Of a stretch of DNA of 64,000 bases, positions 45,653 through 55,505 are shown piece after piece (the first letter of the stretch is position 1; every line of letters starts with the position of its first letter). This DNA is from Glaciibacter superstes DSM 21135 (GTDB taxonomy: Bacteria; Actinomycetota; Actinomycetes; Actinomycetales; Microbacteriaceae): contig NZ_ATWH01000013.1 of the NCBI RefSeq assembly GCF_000421145.1, forward strand, positions 128,566 through 192,565, given 5' to 3'. Below the pieces are notes generated by a model that worked only from the letters and a program-made list of their open reading frames with translations, was not told the origin of the DNA and ran no database searches. A program made the position numbers and the translations under genes.

Positions 45653-48589
45653 ATGACCCAGGCCTTCACCCAACGTCACATCGGCACGGATGCCGACGCC
45701 CAGTCCCGCATGCTCGCCACCGTCGGTTACGACTCGCTTGAGTCTCTCGTCGACGCGGCTATCCCGGCGTCCATCCACGTCGACCAATTCCGCTCGAATG
45801 ATGACAGCGCGTTGCCACCCGCCGCGACGGAGAGGGAGGCCATCACCGAGCTCCGTTCCCTCGCCGGCCGGAATTCCGTGAAGCGGTCGATGATCGGGCT
45901 CGGCTACTACGACACCGTCACCCCCGCGGTGATCAAGCGCAACGTGCTCGAGAACCCGAGTTGGTACACGGCATATACGCCCTACCAGCCTGAGATCTCG
46001 CAGGGGCGGCTGGAAGCGCTCATCAATTTCCAGACCATGGTGTCCGATCTCACCGGCATGACCACCGCAAACGCCTCGATGCTTGACGAGTCGACGGCCG
46101 TGGCCGAGGGGATGCTGCTGGCGCGCCGCGCTTCGAAGGTCGGCGCGCGCAGGTTCATCGTCGACGCCGACACCTTCCCCCAGACGAAGGCAATCCTCGA
46201 GGGCCGCGCCACGGCCGTCGGCATCGAACTGGTGGAGCACCCGCTGGCCGAACTCGCCGATGCAGCGCAGGACGACGTCGCCGAGGCCCTCGGCGACCAT
46301 TTCGGTATCTTCGTGCAGTATCCGTCGGCGTCAGGAAAGCTGTGGAACCCCGCGGGTGTGATTTCGGCATCGAAAGCGCAGGGCGGGCTCGCCGTCGTCG
46401 CGGCCGACCTGCTCGCGCTCACGCTGGTCACCTCCCCTGGGGAACTCGGTGCCGACGTCGCCGTCGGCACCAGCCAGCGCTTCGGGGTTCCGATGGGCTT
46501 CGGCGGTCCGCACGCTGGCTACATGGCCGTTCGAAAGGGGCTTGAGCGGCAGCTCCCCGGCCGCCTGGTGGGGGTCAGCGTCGACGCGACCGGCCACCCC
46601 GCCTACCGGTTGTCGCTTCAGGTGCGTGAGCAGCACATCCGTCGCGACAAGGCGACCTCGAACATCTGTACCGCCCAGGTGCTGCTGGCGGTGATGGCCG
46701 GCATGTATGCCGTCTACCACGGACCAGACGGGCTCAAAGCGATTGCCACCGAGGTGCACGAGCGCACGCGGCAACTCGCTGCGGCCCTGCGTGCCGCGGG
46801 CGCCGACGTCGTGGAAGACACCTTCTTCGATACCCTCCGGGTCTCTGTGCCCGGTCGGGCACACGATATCGTCTCCCGCGCGGCGAACGACGGCATCAAC
46901 CTGCACCACATCGACAACGACACCGTCGGAGTCTCTGTTGACGAGACCACAACCAGCTCCGACCTCACAATCGTGGTCGGCGCGTTCGGCGGCCGTGACC
47001 TGTTCGGCCGGGTCGACTTCAGCGAAACGCAGGGCCGCCTGCCGACAGATCTCGTGCGCACCAGCGACTACCTCACGCACGCGGTGTTCAACACGCATCG
47101 CTCCGAGACCAGCATGATGCGCTATCTCAAACGGCTCGCAGACTATGACTATGCGCTCGACCGCGGCATGATCCCGCTCGGCTCCTGCACCATGAAGCTC
47201 AACGCCGCAACCGAGATGGAGTCCGTCACCTGGCCGGAGTTCGCAGGCCTCCACCCGTTCGCGCCGCGCGCCGACGTCGGCGGCTACCTCGAACTGGTCA
47301 CCCAGCTCGAAACCTGGTTGACGGATGTCACCGGGTACGACACCGTGTCGCTGCAGCCGAACGCCGGAAGCCAGGGCGAACTCGCCGGCCTCCTGGCGAT
47401 CCGCGGGTACCACCTCGCGCAGGGCAACACCCAGCGAACGGTCTGCCTGATCCCGTCGAGCGCGCACGGCACCAACGCGGCATCCGCTGTTCTGGCCGGT
47501 ATGCGGGTCGTTGTGGTCGCGTGCGACGAGCTGGGTAACGTCGATCTCACCGATCTCGAAGCGAAGATCGCCGAACATGCCGAGAGCCTCGCGGCGCTGA
47601 TGATCACCTATCCGTCGACCCATGGCGTCTATGAGCACCGCGTGAGCGCTATCTGCCAGGCGGTGCACGACGCCGGGGGACAGGTCTACGTCGACGGCGC
47701 AAACCTCAACGCGCTTCTCGGCTTCGCCCGGTTCGGCGACTTCGGAGGCGACGTCTCGCACCTGAACCTGCACAAGACCTTCTGCATCCCTCACGGTGGT
47801 GGCGGACCAGGCGTCGGCCCGGTCGCGGCCAAGGCACACCTGGCACCGTTCCTCCCAGGGCATCCGCTCGCGCAGAGCGACGAGCACTACCTGCGGACTG
47901 ACGGCGACGGCGAGGTCAAGGGTGCCGCCACGTCGACGGTTGTGCACGGCGGGTCGCCGGTGTCCGCCGCGCCATACGGCAGTCCGAGCATCCTGCCGAT
48001 CTCGTGGGCCTACGTGCGCATGATGGGCGCAGACGGGCTCAAACAGGCCACCGGTGCCGCCGTTCTCGCTGCCAACTATGTGGCCGCGCGCCTGCGCGAC
48101 TCGTTCCCGGTGCTGTACTCGGGCGACAACGGGCTGGTTGCCCACGAGTGCATACTCGACCTCCGGCCGCTGACAGCGGCGACCGGAGTCACCGTCGACG
48201 ACGTGGCCAAGCGCCTCATCGACTACGGATTCCACGCCCCGACCATGAGCTTCCCGGTCGCAGGCACTCTCATGGTCGAACCGACGGAGAGCGAAGACCT
48301 CGGTGAGATCGACAGGTTCATCGACGCCATGATCGCGATCAAGGCCGAGGCGGATGCCGTCGGCGGCGGCCGGTGGAGCGCAGAAGACAACCCGCTGCGG
48401 AATGCGCCGCACACCGCGCAGTCGGTCATCGCGGGGGAGTGGGAGCACGAGTACGACCGCGAAACGGCGGTCTACCCGGTGCACACTCTGGTGCGGAACA
48501 AGTACTGGCCACCGGTGCGCCGCATCGACAACGCCTACGGCGACCGCAACCTGGTCTGCGCCTGCCCTCCTCCAGAGGCTTTCGAGTAG
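45653..48589 (+). CDS. gcvP: Glycine dehydrogenase (decarboxylating), P protein
   Basis: A 978-residue single-chain P protein (fused GcvPA-GcvPB type). It decarboxylates glycine with PLP and passes the aminomethyl group to GcvH. N-terminal [14 protein letters not shown], central [14 protein letters not shown], and the PLP lysine in [21 protein letters not shown] are all in place, and the C-terminus MVEPTESE is complete. The long open frame on the opposite strand is a shadow. Confidence 0.97.
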   Translation: MTQAFTQRHIGTDADAQSRMLATVGYDSLESLVDAAIPASIHVDQFRSNDDSALPPAATEREAITELRSLAGRNSVKRSMIGLGYYDTVTPAVIKRNVLENPSWYTAYTPYQPEISQGRLEALINFQTMVSDLTGMTTANASMLDESTAVAEGMLLARRASKVGARRFIVDADTFPQTKAILEGRATAVGIELVEHPLAELADAAQDDVAEALGDHFGIFVQYPSASGKLWNPAGVISASKAQGGLAVVAADLLALTLVTSPGELGADVAVGTSQRFGVPMGFGGPHAGYMAVRKGLERQLPGRLVGVSVDATGHPAYRLSLQVREQHIRRDKATSNICTAQVLLAVMAGMYAVYHGPDGLKAIATEVHERTRQLAAALRAAGADVVEDTFFDTLRVSVPGRAHDIVSRAANDGINLHHIDNDTVGVSVDETTTSSDLTIVVGAFGGRDLFGRVDFSETQGRLPTDLVRTSDYLTHAVFNTHRSETSMMRYLKRLADYDYALDRGMIPLGSCTMKLNAATEMESVTWPEFAGLHPFAPRADVGGYLELVTQLETWLTDVTGYDTVSLQPNAGSQGELAGLLAIRGYHLAQGNTQRTVCLIPSSAHGTNAASAVLAGMRVVVVACDELGNVDLTDLEAKIAEHAESLAALMITYPSTHGVYEHRVSAICQAVHDAGGQVYVDGANLNALLGFARFGDFGGDVSHLNLHKTFCIPHGGGGPGVGPVAAKAHLAPFLPGHPLAQSDEHYLRTDGDGEVKGAATSTVVHGGSPVSAAPYGSPSILPISWAYVRMMGADGLKQATGAAVLAANYVAARLRDSFPVLYSGDNGLVAHECILDLRPLTAATGVTVDDVAKRLIDYGFHAPTMSFPVAGTLMVEPTESEDLGEIDRFIDAMIAIKAEADAVGGGRWSAEDNPLRNAPHTAQSVIAGEWEHEYDRETAVYPVHTLVRNKYWPPVRRIDNAYGDRNLVCACPPPEAFE

Positions 48590-48622
48590 CACCGTTCGAA
48601 TCGGGCCCGCCCCCGCGTGAGA

Positions 48623-48680
48623 GTGTCCGTTCCGGTCGAGAGTGACCCGCGGAACGGGCACTCTCGACCGGAACGGACAC
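48623..48680. terminator. Very long hairpin between gcvP and the symporter gene
   Basis: Arms 48623-48644 and 48659-48680 are exact 22-base reverse complements. The 14-base loop contains a further CCCG/CGGG pair, so the stem reaches 26 pairs with one bulge. It lies between convergent gcvP and the symporter gene, fitting a bidirectional terminator without U-tract. Confidence 0.8.
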
Positions 48681-48707
48681 AGTCGATCAGCGTAGGCGCG
48701 GCGAGGA

Positions 48708-50345
48708 TCAGTGCGGCGTCGCGCCCTCCGCGCCGTGCCCCGTCAGCGACCTGACCTCCATCTCGGAGGCGATGGCCGGATCTTCCTTGACACGGCTGGT
48801 GATGGTGCCCAGCCAGCCCAGGATGAACCCGAGCGGGATCGAGATGATGCCCGGGTTGTTCAGCGGGAACCAGGCGAAGTCGGCGCCGGGGATCATCGCG
48901 GTCTCACTGCCGGAGACGACCGGGGAGAACGCGATCAGGATCATCGCGGAGCCCAGGCCGCCGTACATGCTCCAGAGTGCTCCGCGGGTGTTGAACTTGC
49001 GCCAGAATAGTGAATAGAGAATGGTCGGCAGGTTGGCGGATGCCGCAACGGCGAAGGCGAGTGCCACCAGGAACGCTATGTTCTGGCCTTGCACCCCGAT
49101 ACCGCCGATGATGGCGAGGATTCCGATGATCACAACCGTGATCCTGGCGACCTTGACCTCCATGCCGGGCGCCGGCTTGCCCTTTTTGATGACGCTGGCG
49201 TAGACGTCGTGGGAGAAGGATGCCGCCGCGGTGATCGTGAGGCCGGCCACTACCGCCAGGATGGTCGCGAAGGCGACCGCTGAGATGATGCCGAGCAGCA
49301 CGGGGCCACCCAACTCGAAGGCGAGCAGCGGGGCCGCCGAGTTGACGCCGCCCGGAGCGGCCTTGATCGCGTCGGCGCCGATCAGCGCGCCGGCGCCGTA
49401 GCCGAGCACCAGCGTGAAGAGGTAGAACAGACCGATCAGCCAGATCGCCCACACTACCGATCGTCTGGCCTCCTTGGCCGTCGGAACCGTGTAGAAGCGC
49501 ATCAGAACGTGCGGCAGGCCCGCGGTGCCGAGCACCAGGGCGAGTGCGAGTGACACGAAGTCGAGCCGGGACAGGTCGGTGAGGCCATACTGCAGGCCGG
49601 GATCGAGTACCGCCTGCCCGCCCTTGGCGGCGGCAGCGCCGAGCAGGTCCGACAGATTGAAACCGTGCAGGGCGAGCACCCAGACGGTCATGACCGCGGC
49701 TCCCGCGATGAGCAGGCTGGCCTTGATGATTTGCACCCAGGTAGTGCCCTTCATTCCGCCGACAAGCACGTAGATGATCATGAGTGCACCGACGACGGCA
49801 ATGATCAGCGACTGGCCCACCTTGTCGTTGATTCCGAGCAGCAGTGACACCAGGCCGCCTGCGCCGGCCATCTGTGCGAGCAGGTAGAAGAAGCACACCG
49901 CCAGCGTCGTCGTTGCAGCGGCGAGCCTGACCGGACGCTGCTTGAGACGGAAGGAGAGCACATCGGCCATTGTGAACTTGCCGGTGTTGCGCATCAGCTC
50001 TGCGACCAGCAGCAACGCAACCAGCCAGGCGACCAGGAACCCGATGGAGTAGAGGAATCCGTCATAGCCGTTGATCGCGATGGCGCCGCAGATCCCCAGG
50101 AACGATGCGGCGGAGAGATAGTCTCCGGCGATGGCGGTGCCATTCTGCCCACCGGTGAACGACCGACCGGCCGCGTAGTAGTCGGCCGCTGTCTTGTTGT
50201 TGCGACTCGCCCGAAGCACAATGATCAGGGTGATCGCGACAAACGCGCCGAAGATCGCGATGTTCAGCACGGGGCTGCCGACGTTTGTGGCCTCGGCGGC
50301 GGACTGCAGAGACGCTGTCTGCACGGCCGTTGTGATGGTGCCCAT
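48708..50345 (-). CDS. Cation/acetate-type symporter (SSS family)
   Basis: A 545-residue membrane protein with about 13 helices. DYYAAGRSFTGGQNGTAIAGDYLSAASFLG in helix 1-2 (in part: GRSFTGGQNG, DYLSAASFLG) and the ActP-like GAVATGTAGLPHVLMRFYTV region (seen as GTAGLPHVLMRFYTVPTAKEAR) mark the acetate/monocarboxylate branch. It directly follows a DUF485 gene (one-base overlap, TGATG), the partner normally found with ActP/MctC. Uptake of short-chain carboxylates is expected. Confidence 0.92.
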   Translation of the reverse strand: MGTITTAVQTASLQSAAEATNVGSPVLNIAIFGAFVAITLIIVLRASRNNKTAADYYAAGRSFTGGQNGTAIAGDYLSAASFLGICGAIAINGYDGFLYSIGFLVAWLVALLLVAELMRNTGKFTMADVLSFRLKQRPVRLAAATTTLAVCFFYLLAQMAGAGGLVSLLLGINDKVGQSLIIAVVGALMIIYVLVGGMKGTTWVQIIKASLLIAGAAVMTVWVLALHGFNLSDLLGAAAAKGGQAVLDPGLQYGLTDLSRLDFVSLALALVLGTAGLPHVLMRFYTVPTAKEARRSVVWAIWLIGLFYLFTLVLGYGAGALIGADAIKAAPGGVNSAAPLLAFELGGPVLLGIISAVAFATILAVVAGLTITAAASFSHDVYASVIKKGKPAPGMEVKVARITVVIIGILAIIGGIGVQGQNIAFLVALAFAVAASANLPTILYSLFWRKFNTRGALWSMYGGLGSAMILIAFSPVVSGSETAMIPGADFAWFPLNNPGIISIPLGFILGWLGTITSRVKEDPAIASEMEVRSLTGHGAEGATPH

Positions 50346-50707
50346 CAGAGTGCCCCGTTCCCGTTGCTGCGGGCACCGAGGTCGTCGCGGATCTCTTCGG
50401 CGATCGGGTCGAGCCTGCGGTTCGCATACCAGACGTACCAGGTCGTGATCGCAAAGGTCGTGACGAACTGCCCGAGTCCGAACAGCAAGCCGACGTTGAT
50501 GTTGCCCCAGACCGGGGTCGACATGAACTCGTGCGCATAGTCAGCCAGAAGCACGTAAGCGAAGTACCAGACCAGGAACGCGATCGCGAGCGGAAACACG
50601 AAACTTCGATGTCGCGTTTTGAGCTTCTGGAATTCAGGCGATTCTTCGACTTCGATGTAATCGATGGCTGGCAGTTGCGTCACTGAACGTGGAGCGTCGG
50701 TGCTCAT
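50345..50707 (-). CDS. DUF485-family membrane protein
   Basis: A 120-residue protein with two helices (FVFPLAIAFLVWYFAYVLLA and FGLGQFVTTFAITTWYVWYA) and the family motifs EFQKLKTRHRSFVFPL and YANRRLDPIAEEIR. Always found with SSS-type acetate carriers, and here it overlaps the symporter gene by one base. Probable accessory subunit. Confidence 0.92.
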   Translation of the reverse strand: MSTDAPRSVTQLPAIDYIEVEESPEFQKLKTRHRSFVFPLAIAFLVWYFAYVLLADYAHEFMSTPVWGNINVGLLFGLGQFVTTFAITTWYVWYANRRLDPIAEEIRDDLGARSNGNGAL

Positions 50708-50819
50708 AAAATCCCCTCGATCCGCCTTTCGGCGGTCACACGGCGATGTGCGACGGGCACCAGACTACGGCAAACTGCCCCGTTCGGGGGTAGACAATGT
50801 CCAACGGGATTTCAGGGCA

Positions 50820-51614
50820 TCAGACCGCGGGCGCGAGGAGGCCCGGCCACCAGGCAAGCGCAAGCGGGTACCCGACGAAAGAGACGATGTCGAGAATCCA
50901 GTGCGCAACGATGAGCGGCATTGTGCGGCCCCAGCGTGCGTAGCACCATGCGAAGACCACGCCCATGGCGACATTCCCCACGAACGGTCCGATGCCCTGG
51001 TAGAGGTGATAGCTGCCGCGAAGCAGTGCGGAGCCAATGATGATCGGCCAGTCAGCCCACCCGAGTTCCCTGAGCCGGGTGAAGAGGTAGCCGACGACGA
51101 TGATCTCCTCTGTCAGTGCCGATCGAAGCGCAGACAACACCAGCACCGGGATCGTCCACCAGTAGGCGTCGAGCGATTGCGGCACAACGGCCACGGTGAT
51201 TCCGACTGCACGGCCACCCAGATAGAGGGCGAGGCCCGGGATGCCGATGGCGAGAACCAGGAGAACACCGCTCAGAGAATCGCGCCCCGGCCGGGTGAAA
51301 TCGAACCCGAGTCTCCGGAAGGCACTCTGCCCCGGCCGCCAGAGCAGGTAGACGACCAGTGCGACCGTGAACAACTCAAAGAAGACACCCAGAAACTGGT
51401 AGGTGAAGTCGAGCCACTCGCGCGGTGACTGCGACGCATTGATCGTGGCCGACTGTTCTCCGAGCGGCCGCTCATCGGTCAGTCTGGCGACGATCGAGAC
51501 GATCGAGTAGACAGCGGATGCGCCAAGCGAGAGTCCGAGGACGATCCAGATCTCCCAGCGCAGCCTCGTCCTGTTCGCCGCATCCAGATTGGGGACGAGG
51601 GGCACGGATCGCAT
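50820..51614 (-). CDS. CPBP-family intramembrane metalloprotease
   Basis: A 264-residue membrane protein with about eight helices. The Abi/CPBP motifs are ALTEEIIVVGYLFTRL (EE pair; the usual EExxxR arginine is displaced), GSYHLYQGIG (metal histidine) and VAHWILDIV (second histidine). Family members resemble the CAAX protease Rce1 and may act in prenyl-protein processing or peptide immunity; the substrate is unknown. Divergent from the peptide transporter operon. Confidence 0.87.
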   Translation of the reverse strand: MRSVPLVPNLDAANRTRLRWEIWIVLGLSLGASAVYSIVSIVARLTDERPLGEQSATINASQSPREWLDFTYQFLGVFFELFTVALVVYLLWRPGQSAFRRLGFDFTRPGRDSLSGVLLVLAIGIPGLALYLGGRAVGITVAVVPQSLDAYWWTIPVLVLSALRSALTEEIIVVGYLFTRLRELGWADWPIIIGSALLRGSYHLYQGIGPFVGNVAMGVVFAWCYARWGRTMPLIVAHWILDIVSFVGYPLALAWWPGLLAPAV

Positions 51615-51889
51615 TCCACTATCCTGTCATCCGCTCCACACGCACAGCGGGAGCACGAGTGCGTATGAGCAATTAAAACGGCGAGACAGACTCGCGTTCT
51701 GGTGAGGTTGCGCTGTGCTCGACGCAACAATTGTGCATCCATTACAGAATTATGCGTCCAGGGTTACCAATGTGTAACGTTTCCCCTAACGTTTTGCGCA
51801 CGAGGCCTCATGGTTTTAGGGTCATTGGTAACTGGCGCGTCTGCGCGGCCATTAACCGCGCTGCCCGCTCACTTTGCACAGGAGGAAAA
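51615..51889 (+). promoter_or_regulatory. Structured leader of the oligopeptide operon
   Basis: This 275-base gap holds two inverted pairs: GACGCA (51721-51726) with TGCGTC (51753-51758), and GTTACCAATG (51763-51772) with CATTGGTAAC (51823-51832). Between the second pair lies a repeated TAACGTTT. A strong GGAGGA precedes the TTG start at 51890. Regulation of oppA at promoter or leader level is likely; no regulator site can be named. Confidence 0.4.
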
Positions 51890-53506
51890 TTGAAAATCAA
51901 GAGAATTGGCACCGTGGCCATTGCTCTGGCATCCGTTGGAGCTCTCACGCTCACCGGTTGTGCCAGTGGCGGTGGCGACGCCCCAGCAGAATCGGGCGAC
52001 GCCAGCGCGATCATCACGACCAACGGAAACGAACCTCAGAACCCGTTGATCACGACGAACACCACTGAGGTGGGCGGTGGAAAGATCACCACGTCGATCT
52101 ACGCCGGTCTCGTCTCCTATACAGCAGACGGCGAGATCGAGAATGACGTCGCCGACTCCATCGAGTCGGAAGACGGCCAGCACTGGACCGTCAAGCTGAA
52201 GGATGGCTGGAAGTTCACCAACGACGAGCCCGTCACAGCCGAATCCTTCGTCGATGCCTGGACCTACGGCGCGTTGTTCAGCAACGCGCAGAGTACTTCC
52301 TACTTCTTCGACAACATCGAGGGTTACGACGGGGCAGCCGACAGCGAGTTGACCGGCCTTAAGGTCGTCGACGACCTGACGTTCACGGTCGACCTCGTCG
52401 CGCCGGAGGCAGACTGGCCGCTGCGCCTCGGCTACACCGCGTACATGCCATGGCCGAAGGTCGCCTTCGAAGACATCGAAGCCTATGGCGAGAACCCGAT
52501 CGGAAACGGCCCGTACATGCTGGCCGAAGAGGGTGCGTGGGAGCACGACGTGAAGATCAGCCTTATCGCCAACCCCGACTATGACGGCGTTCGCAAGCCC
52601 GTGAACGGTGGCCTCGACATCAAATTCTTCGCCACGCAAGACGCAGCATACGCCGACATTCAGGGTGGAAACCTCGATGTGCTCGATGGCGTTCCCGACT
52701 CCGCATTCGCGACCTATGAAGACGAGTTCGGCGACCGCGCTGTGAACCAGCCTGCCGCCATCTTCCAGGCGTTCAACATGCCGTACTACCTCGAGCACTG
52801 GAGTGGCGACGAGGGAAAGCTGCGTCGTGCCGCCATCTCGATGGCGATCAACCGCGACGAGATCACGGAGGTCATCTTCGAGGGCACCCGCACCCCAGCC
52901 ACCGACTTCACCTCGCCGGTCATCGACGGCTACTCCGACAGCCTCGAGGGTGCCGATGTGCTCGAGTACAACCCGGAAGAGGCCAAGAAGCTGTGGGCAG
53001 AGGCCGACGCCATCTCGCCGTACACCGGCACGTTCGACATCGCATACAACGCCGACGGCGGCCACCAGGCCTGGGTCGACGCCGTGTGTAACAGCATCGT
53101 GAACACGCTCGGTATCCAGGCCGTTGGCAAGGCCTATCCCACCTTCGCTGCCGCCCTCGACGATCGCGAACAGCAGAAGCTGACCGGAGCGACCCGCGCC
53201 GGATGGCAGGCGGACTACCCATCGCTGTACAACTTCCTCGCGCCGCTCTACCAGACCGGCGCTGGCTCGAACTACGAGGGCTACAGCAGCGAAGAGTTCG
53301 ACAACCTGCTCAAGGAAGGATCAGTGGCTCCGACCGTCGAAGACGCCACCGCGAAATACCAGGAAGCCCAGGAAGTCCTGCTGAAGGATCTCCCGACCAT
53401 CCCGCTGTGGTATTCGAATGTCAACGGCGTCTCGGCTGACACCGTGGACAACGTCGTGTTCGGGTGGGACTCCGTTCCGCTGTACTACCAGATCACCAAG
53501 GAGTAG
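51890..53506 (+). CDS. oppA: Oligopeptide ABC transporter substrate-binding lipoprotein
   Basis: A 538-residue SBP_bac_5-family protein. A TTG start at 51890 follows GGAGGAAAA. The lipoprotein signal (KIKRIGTVAIALASVGALTLTGC) has its lipobox LTGC with C24. The mature part has the family framework: EPQNPLITTNT at the N-terminus, SYTADGEIENDVADS, GNGPYMLAE, RRAAISMAINRDEI and LPTIPLWYSN. The longer frame from 51731 lacks a signal peptide. A stem-loop separates it from oppB. Confidence 0.94.
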   Translation: MKIKRIGTVAIALASVGALTLTGCASGGGDAPAESGDASAIITTNGNEPQNPLITTNTTEVGGGKITTSIYAGLVSYTADGEIENDVADSIESEDGQHWTVKLKDGWKFTNDEPVTAESFVDAWTYGALFSNAQSTSYFFDNIEGYDGAADSELTGLKVVDDLTFTVDLVAPEADWPLRLGYTAYMPWPKVAFEDIEAYGENPIGNGPYMLAEEGAWEHDVKISLIANPDYDGVRKPVNGGLDIKFFATQDAAYADIQGGNLDVLDGVPDSAFATYEDEFGDRAVNQPAAIFQAFNMPYYLEHWSGDEGKLRRAAISMAINRDEITEVIFEGTRTPATDFTSPVIDGYSDSLEGADVLEYNPEEAKKLWAEADAISPYTGTFDIAYNADGGHQAWVDAVCNSIVNTLGIQAVGKAYPTFAAALDDREQQKLTGATRAGWQADYPSLYNFLAPLYQTGAGSNYEGYSSEEFDNLLKEGSVAPTVEDATAKYQEAQEVLLKDLPTIPLWYSNVNGVSADTVDNVVFGWDSVPLYYQITKE

Positions 53507-53533
53507 TCTCCACGCCTGACCCAGTAGTCCAAC

Positions 53534-53579
53534 CTCAGTGTGATGCCCGGGGCGTTACCGCCCCGGGCATCACACTGAG
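53534..53579 (+). terminator. Intercistronic stem-loop between oppA and oppB
   Basis: Arms 53534-53554 and 53559-53579 are exact 21-base reverse complements with a TTAC loop. It lies 28 bases after the oppA stop and 60 bases before oppB. It is probably a partial terminator or mRNA-stabilising structure that keeps binding-protein levels above those of the membrane parts. Confidence 0.8.
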
Positions 53580-53638
53580 TAGGCTCACCTAGTGATTGCG
53601 ACAATCTTCATGCTCAACTGTTCCAACGAAGGAACCTG

Positions 53639-54568
53639 ATGCTCTGGTATACCGGCAAGCGCCTCCTCCAGACCATCCCCGTGTTCTTCGGGGCCACATT
53701 CCTCATCTACTTCATGGTTTTCTCCCTCCCCGGAGATCCCATCGCCGCACTGTTCGGCGATCACCCGCCAGCGCCGGCTGTGATCGACCAGATTCGCGCG
53801 GAGTACAACCTCGATAAACCGTTCATCGTCCAGTACTTCCTTTACGTGGGCGGATTGCTCACCGGCGATCTGGGAACCACGTTTTCGGGCCGTCCGGTCA
53901 TCGACGTGATGGTGAAGGCTTTCCCCATCACCTTCCGGCTGGCCATGCTCGCGTTGGCTTTCGAAGCCATCGCCGGCATCCTGGTCGGTCTCATCTCCGG
54001 ACTCCGCAAGGGCAAATGGTTCGACTCCAGTGCCCTCGTCGTGAGCCTGCTGCTGATCTCAGTGCCAACCTTTGTGATCGGTTTTGTCTTCCAGCTGGTG
54101 TTCGGTATCCAACTGGGCTGGGCACGAACGACCGTCAGCGGGGATGCCCCTTGGGGCGAACTGGTACTCCCGGCCATCGTTCTCGCGACCACGTCTTTCG
54201 CCTACATCGTCAGGCTCACCAGGGCCAGCGTCGCAGACAACCTCAATGCCGACTTCGTCCGCACGGCCACCGCAAAGGGCTTGTCCAGGCGACGCGTTGT
54301 CACGGTCCACGTGCTTCGTAACTCGCTCGTGCCCGTCGTCACCTTCCTGGGTGTAGACGTCGGCTCGCTCATGGTTGGCGCCATCGTCACAGAGGGCATC
54401 TTCAACATCAATGGGGTGGGAGGTACGCTCTACCGCGCCATCAACCTCGGCGAGGGACCCACCGTGGTGTCGTTTGTCGCCGTCATGGTCATCATATTTA
54501 TGTTGGCCAACCTACTTGTTGACCTGCTTTACGCGGCGCTCGACCCGAGGATTCGCTATGCCAAATAA
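53639..54568 (+). CDS. oppB: Oligopeptide ABC transporter permease OppB
   Basis: A 309-residue permease with six helices. The N-terminal YTGKRLLQTIPVFFGATFLIYFMV and PGDPIAALFG are typical, as is the EAA loop FVRTATAKGLSRRRVVTVHVLRNSLVPV (in part: RTATAKGLSRRRVV). It overlaps oppC by 11 bases. Confidence 0.95.
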   Translation: MLWYTGKRLLQTIPVFFGATFLIYFMVFSLPGDPIAALFGDHPPAPAVIDQIRAEYNLDKPFIVQYFLYVGGLLTGDLGTTFSGRPVIDVMVKAFPITFRLAMLALAFEAIAGILVGLISGLRKGKWFDSSALVVSLLLISVPTFVIGFVFQLVFGIQLGWARTTVSGDAPWGELVLPAIVLATTSFAYIVRLTRASVADNLNADFVRTATAKGLSRRRVVTVHVLRNSLVPVVTFLGVDVGSLMVGAIVTEGIFNINGVGGTLYRAINLGEGPTVVSFVAVMVIIFMLANLLVDLLYAALDPRIRYAK

Positions 54569-55505
54569 CAACTCGCGGCGCCAGGACCACTTTGTCGCTG
54601 CGCTGGAAGACACCCCGATCGCCCCGATCGACAAGCTCGATGAGAGCCAGAAAGCGCGCAGCACCTGGGCCGATGCCTGGGACGCAATGCGTCGGAGGCC
54701 GATGTTCTGGATCGCCTCTTCATTGATCCTCCTGATCATCGTCGTCGTGCTGTTTCCCACTCTCTTCACGCAGGTCTCTCCGACGGTGTGCCACCTGGCG
54801 GACAGCAACGGATCGCCTACAGGCGGGCACCCGTTGGGATTCACCCGTCAGGGTTGCGACGTGTTCTCCAGAGTTATCCACGGCGCGCAGGCATCCGTCA
54901 CTGTTGGTGTTGTCACGATGGTGCTTGTCACGCTCTTCGGCGGCACCATCGGGGCGCTCGCCGGATATTACGGTGGATGGCTAGACGCAATCGTCTCGCG
55001 CGTCGGTGACATCTTCTTCGCCCTTCCGCTTGTTCTCGGGGCGATTGTCCTGATGCAGGTGCTCCCCGCTCGTACAGCGGTGTCAGTCGCTTTGGTGCTG
55101 GCTTTGTTCGCTTGGCCCCAGATTGCGAGAATCATGCGCGGTGCCGTGCTTTCTGCCCGCAACACCGACTACGTCACGGCGTCCATTGCACTTGGTGTTT
55201 CGAAGTTCAAGGTGCTGGTGCGACACGTCATACCGAACTCGATCGCTCCGGTGATCGTCATAGCCACGGTGTCGCTCGGCGTGTACATCGTGGCGGAGGC
55301 GACCCTGTCGTTCCTCGGCCTCGGTCTGCCGACAAACGTGATGTCGTGGGGTAACGACATCAGCCAGGCGCGCACGTCGATCAAGACCAGCCCGCAGGTT
55401 TTGCTCTACCCCTCGGCCGCACTGTCCATCACGGTGCTGGCCTTCCTGATGATGGGCGACGTCGTTCGCGACGCGCTCGACCCTGAATCGAGGGCGCGCC
55501 GATGA
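54558..55505 (+). CDS. oppC: Oligopeptide ABC transporter permease OppC
   Basis: A 315-residue permease. It has an N-terminal cytoplasmic segment with WADAWDAMRRRPMFW, and six helices with the EAA loop NTDYVTASIALGVSKFKVLVRHVIPN. The C-terminal MMGDVVRDALDPESRAR is standard. The start at 54558 replaces a longer frame that lies inside oppB. It is coupled to oppDF by ATGA. Confidence 0.95.
   Translation: MPNNNSRRQDHFVAALEDTPIAPIDKLDESQKARSTWADAWDAMRRRPMFWIASSLILLIIVVVLFPTLFTQVSPTVCHLADSNGSPTGGHPLGFTRQGCDVFSRVIHGAQASVTVGVVTMVLVTLFGGTIGALAGYYGGWLDAIVSRVGDIFFALPLVLGAIVLMQVLPARTAVSVALVLALFAWPQIARIMRGAVLSARNTDYVTASIALGVSKFKVLVRHVIPNSIAPVIVIATVSLGVYIVAEATLSFLGLGLPTNVMSWGNDISQARTSIKTSPQVLLYPSAALSITVLAFLMMGDVVRDALDPESRARR

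Noticed and set aside
48590..48622. CGTTCGAATC considered as a tRNA T-loop
   Set aside because: No acceptor, D or anticodon arms can be drawn around it.
46331..48661. 776-codon open frame on the reverse strand
   Set aside because: Lies wholly opposite gcvP, whose motifs are complete. Arg/His/Gly-rich shadow typical of high-GC genes.
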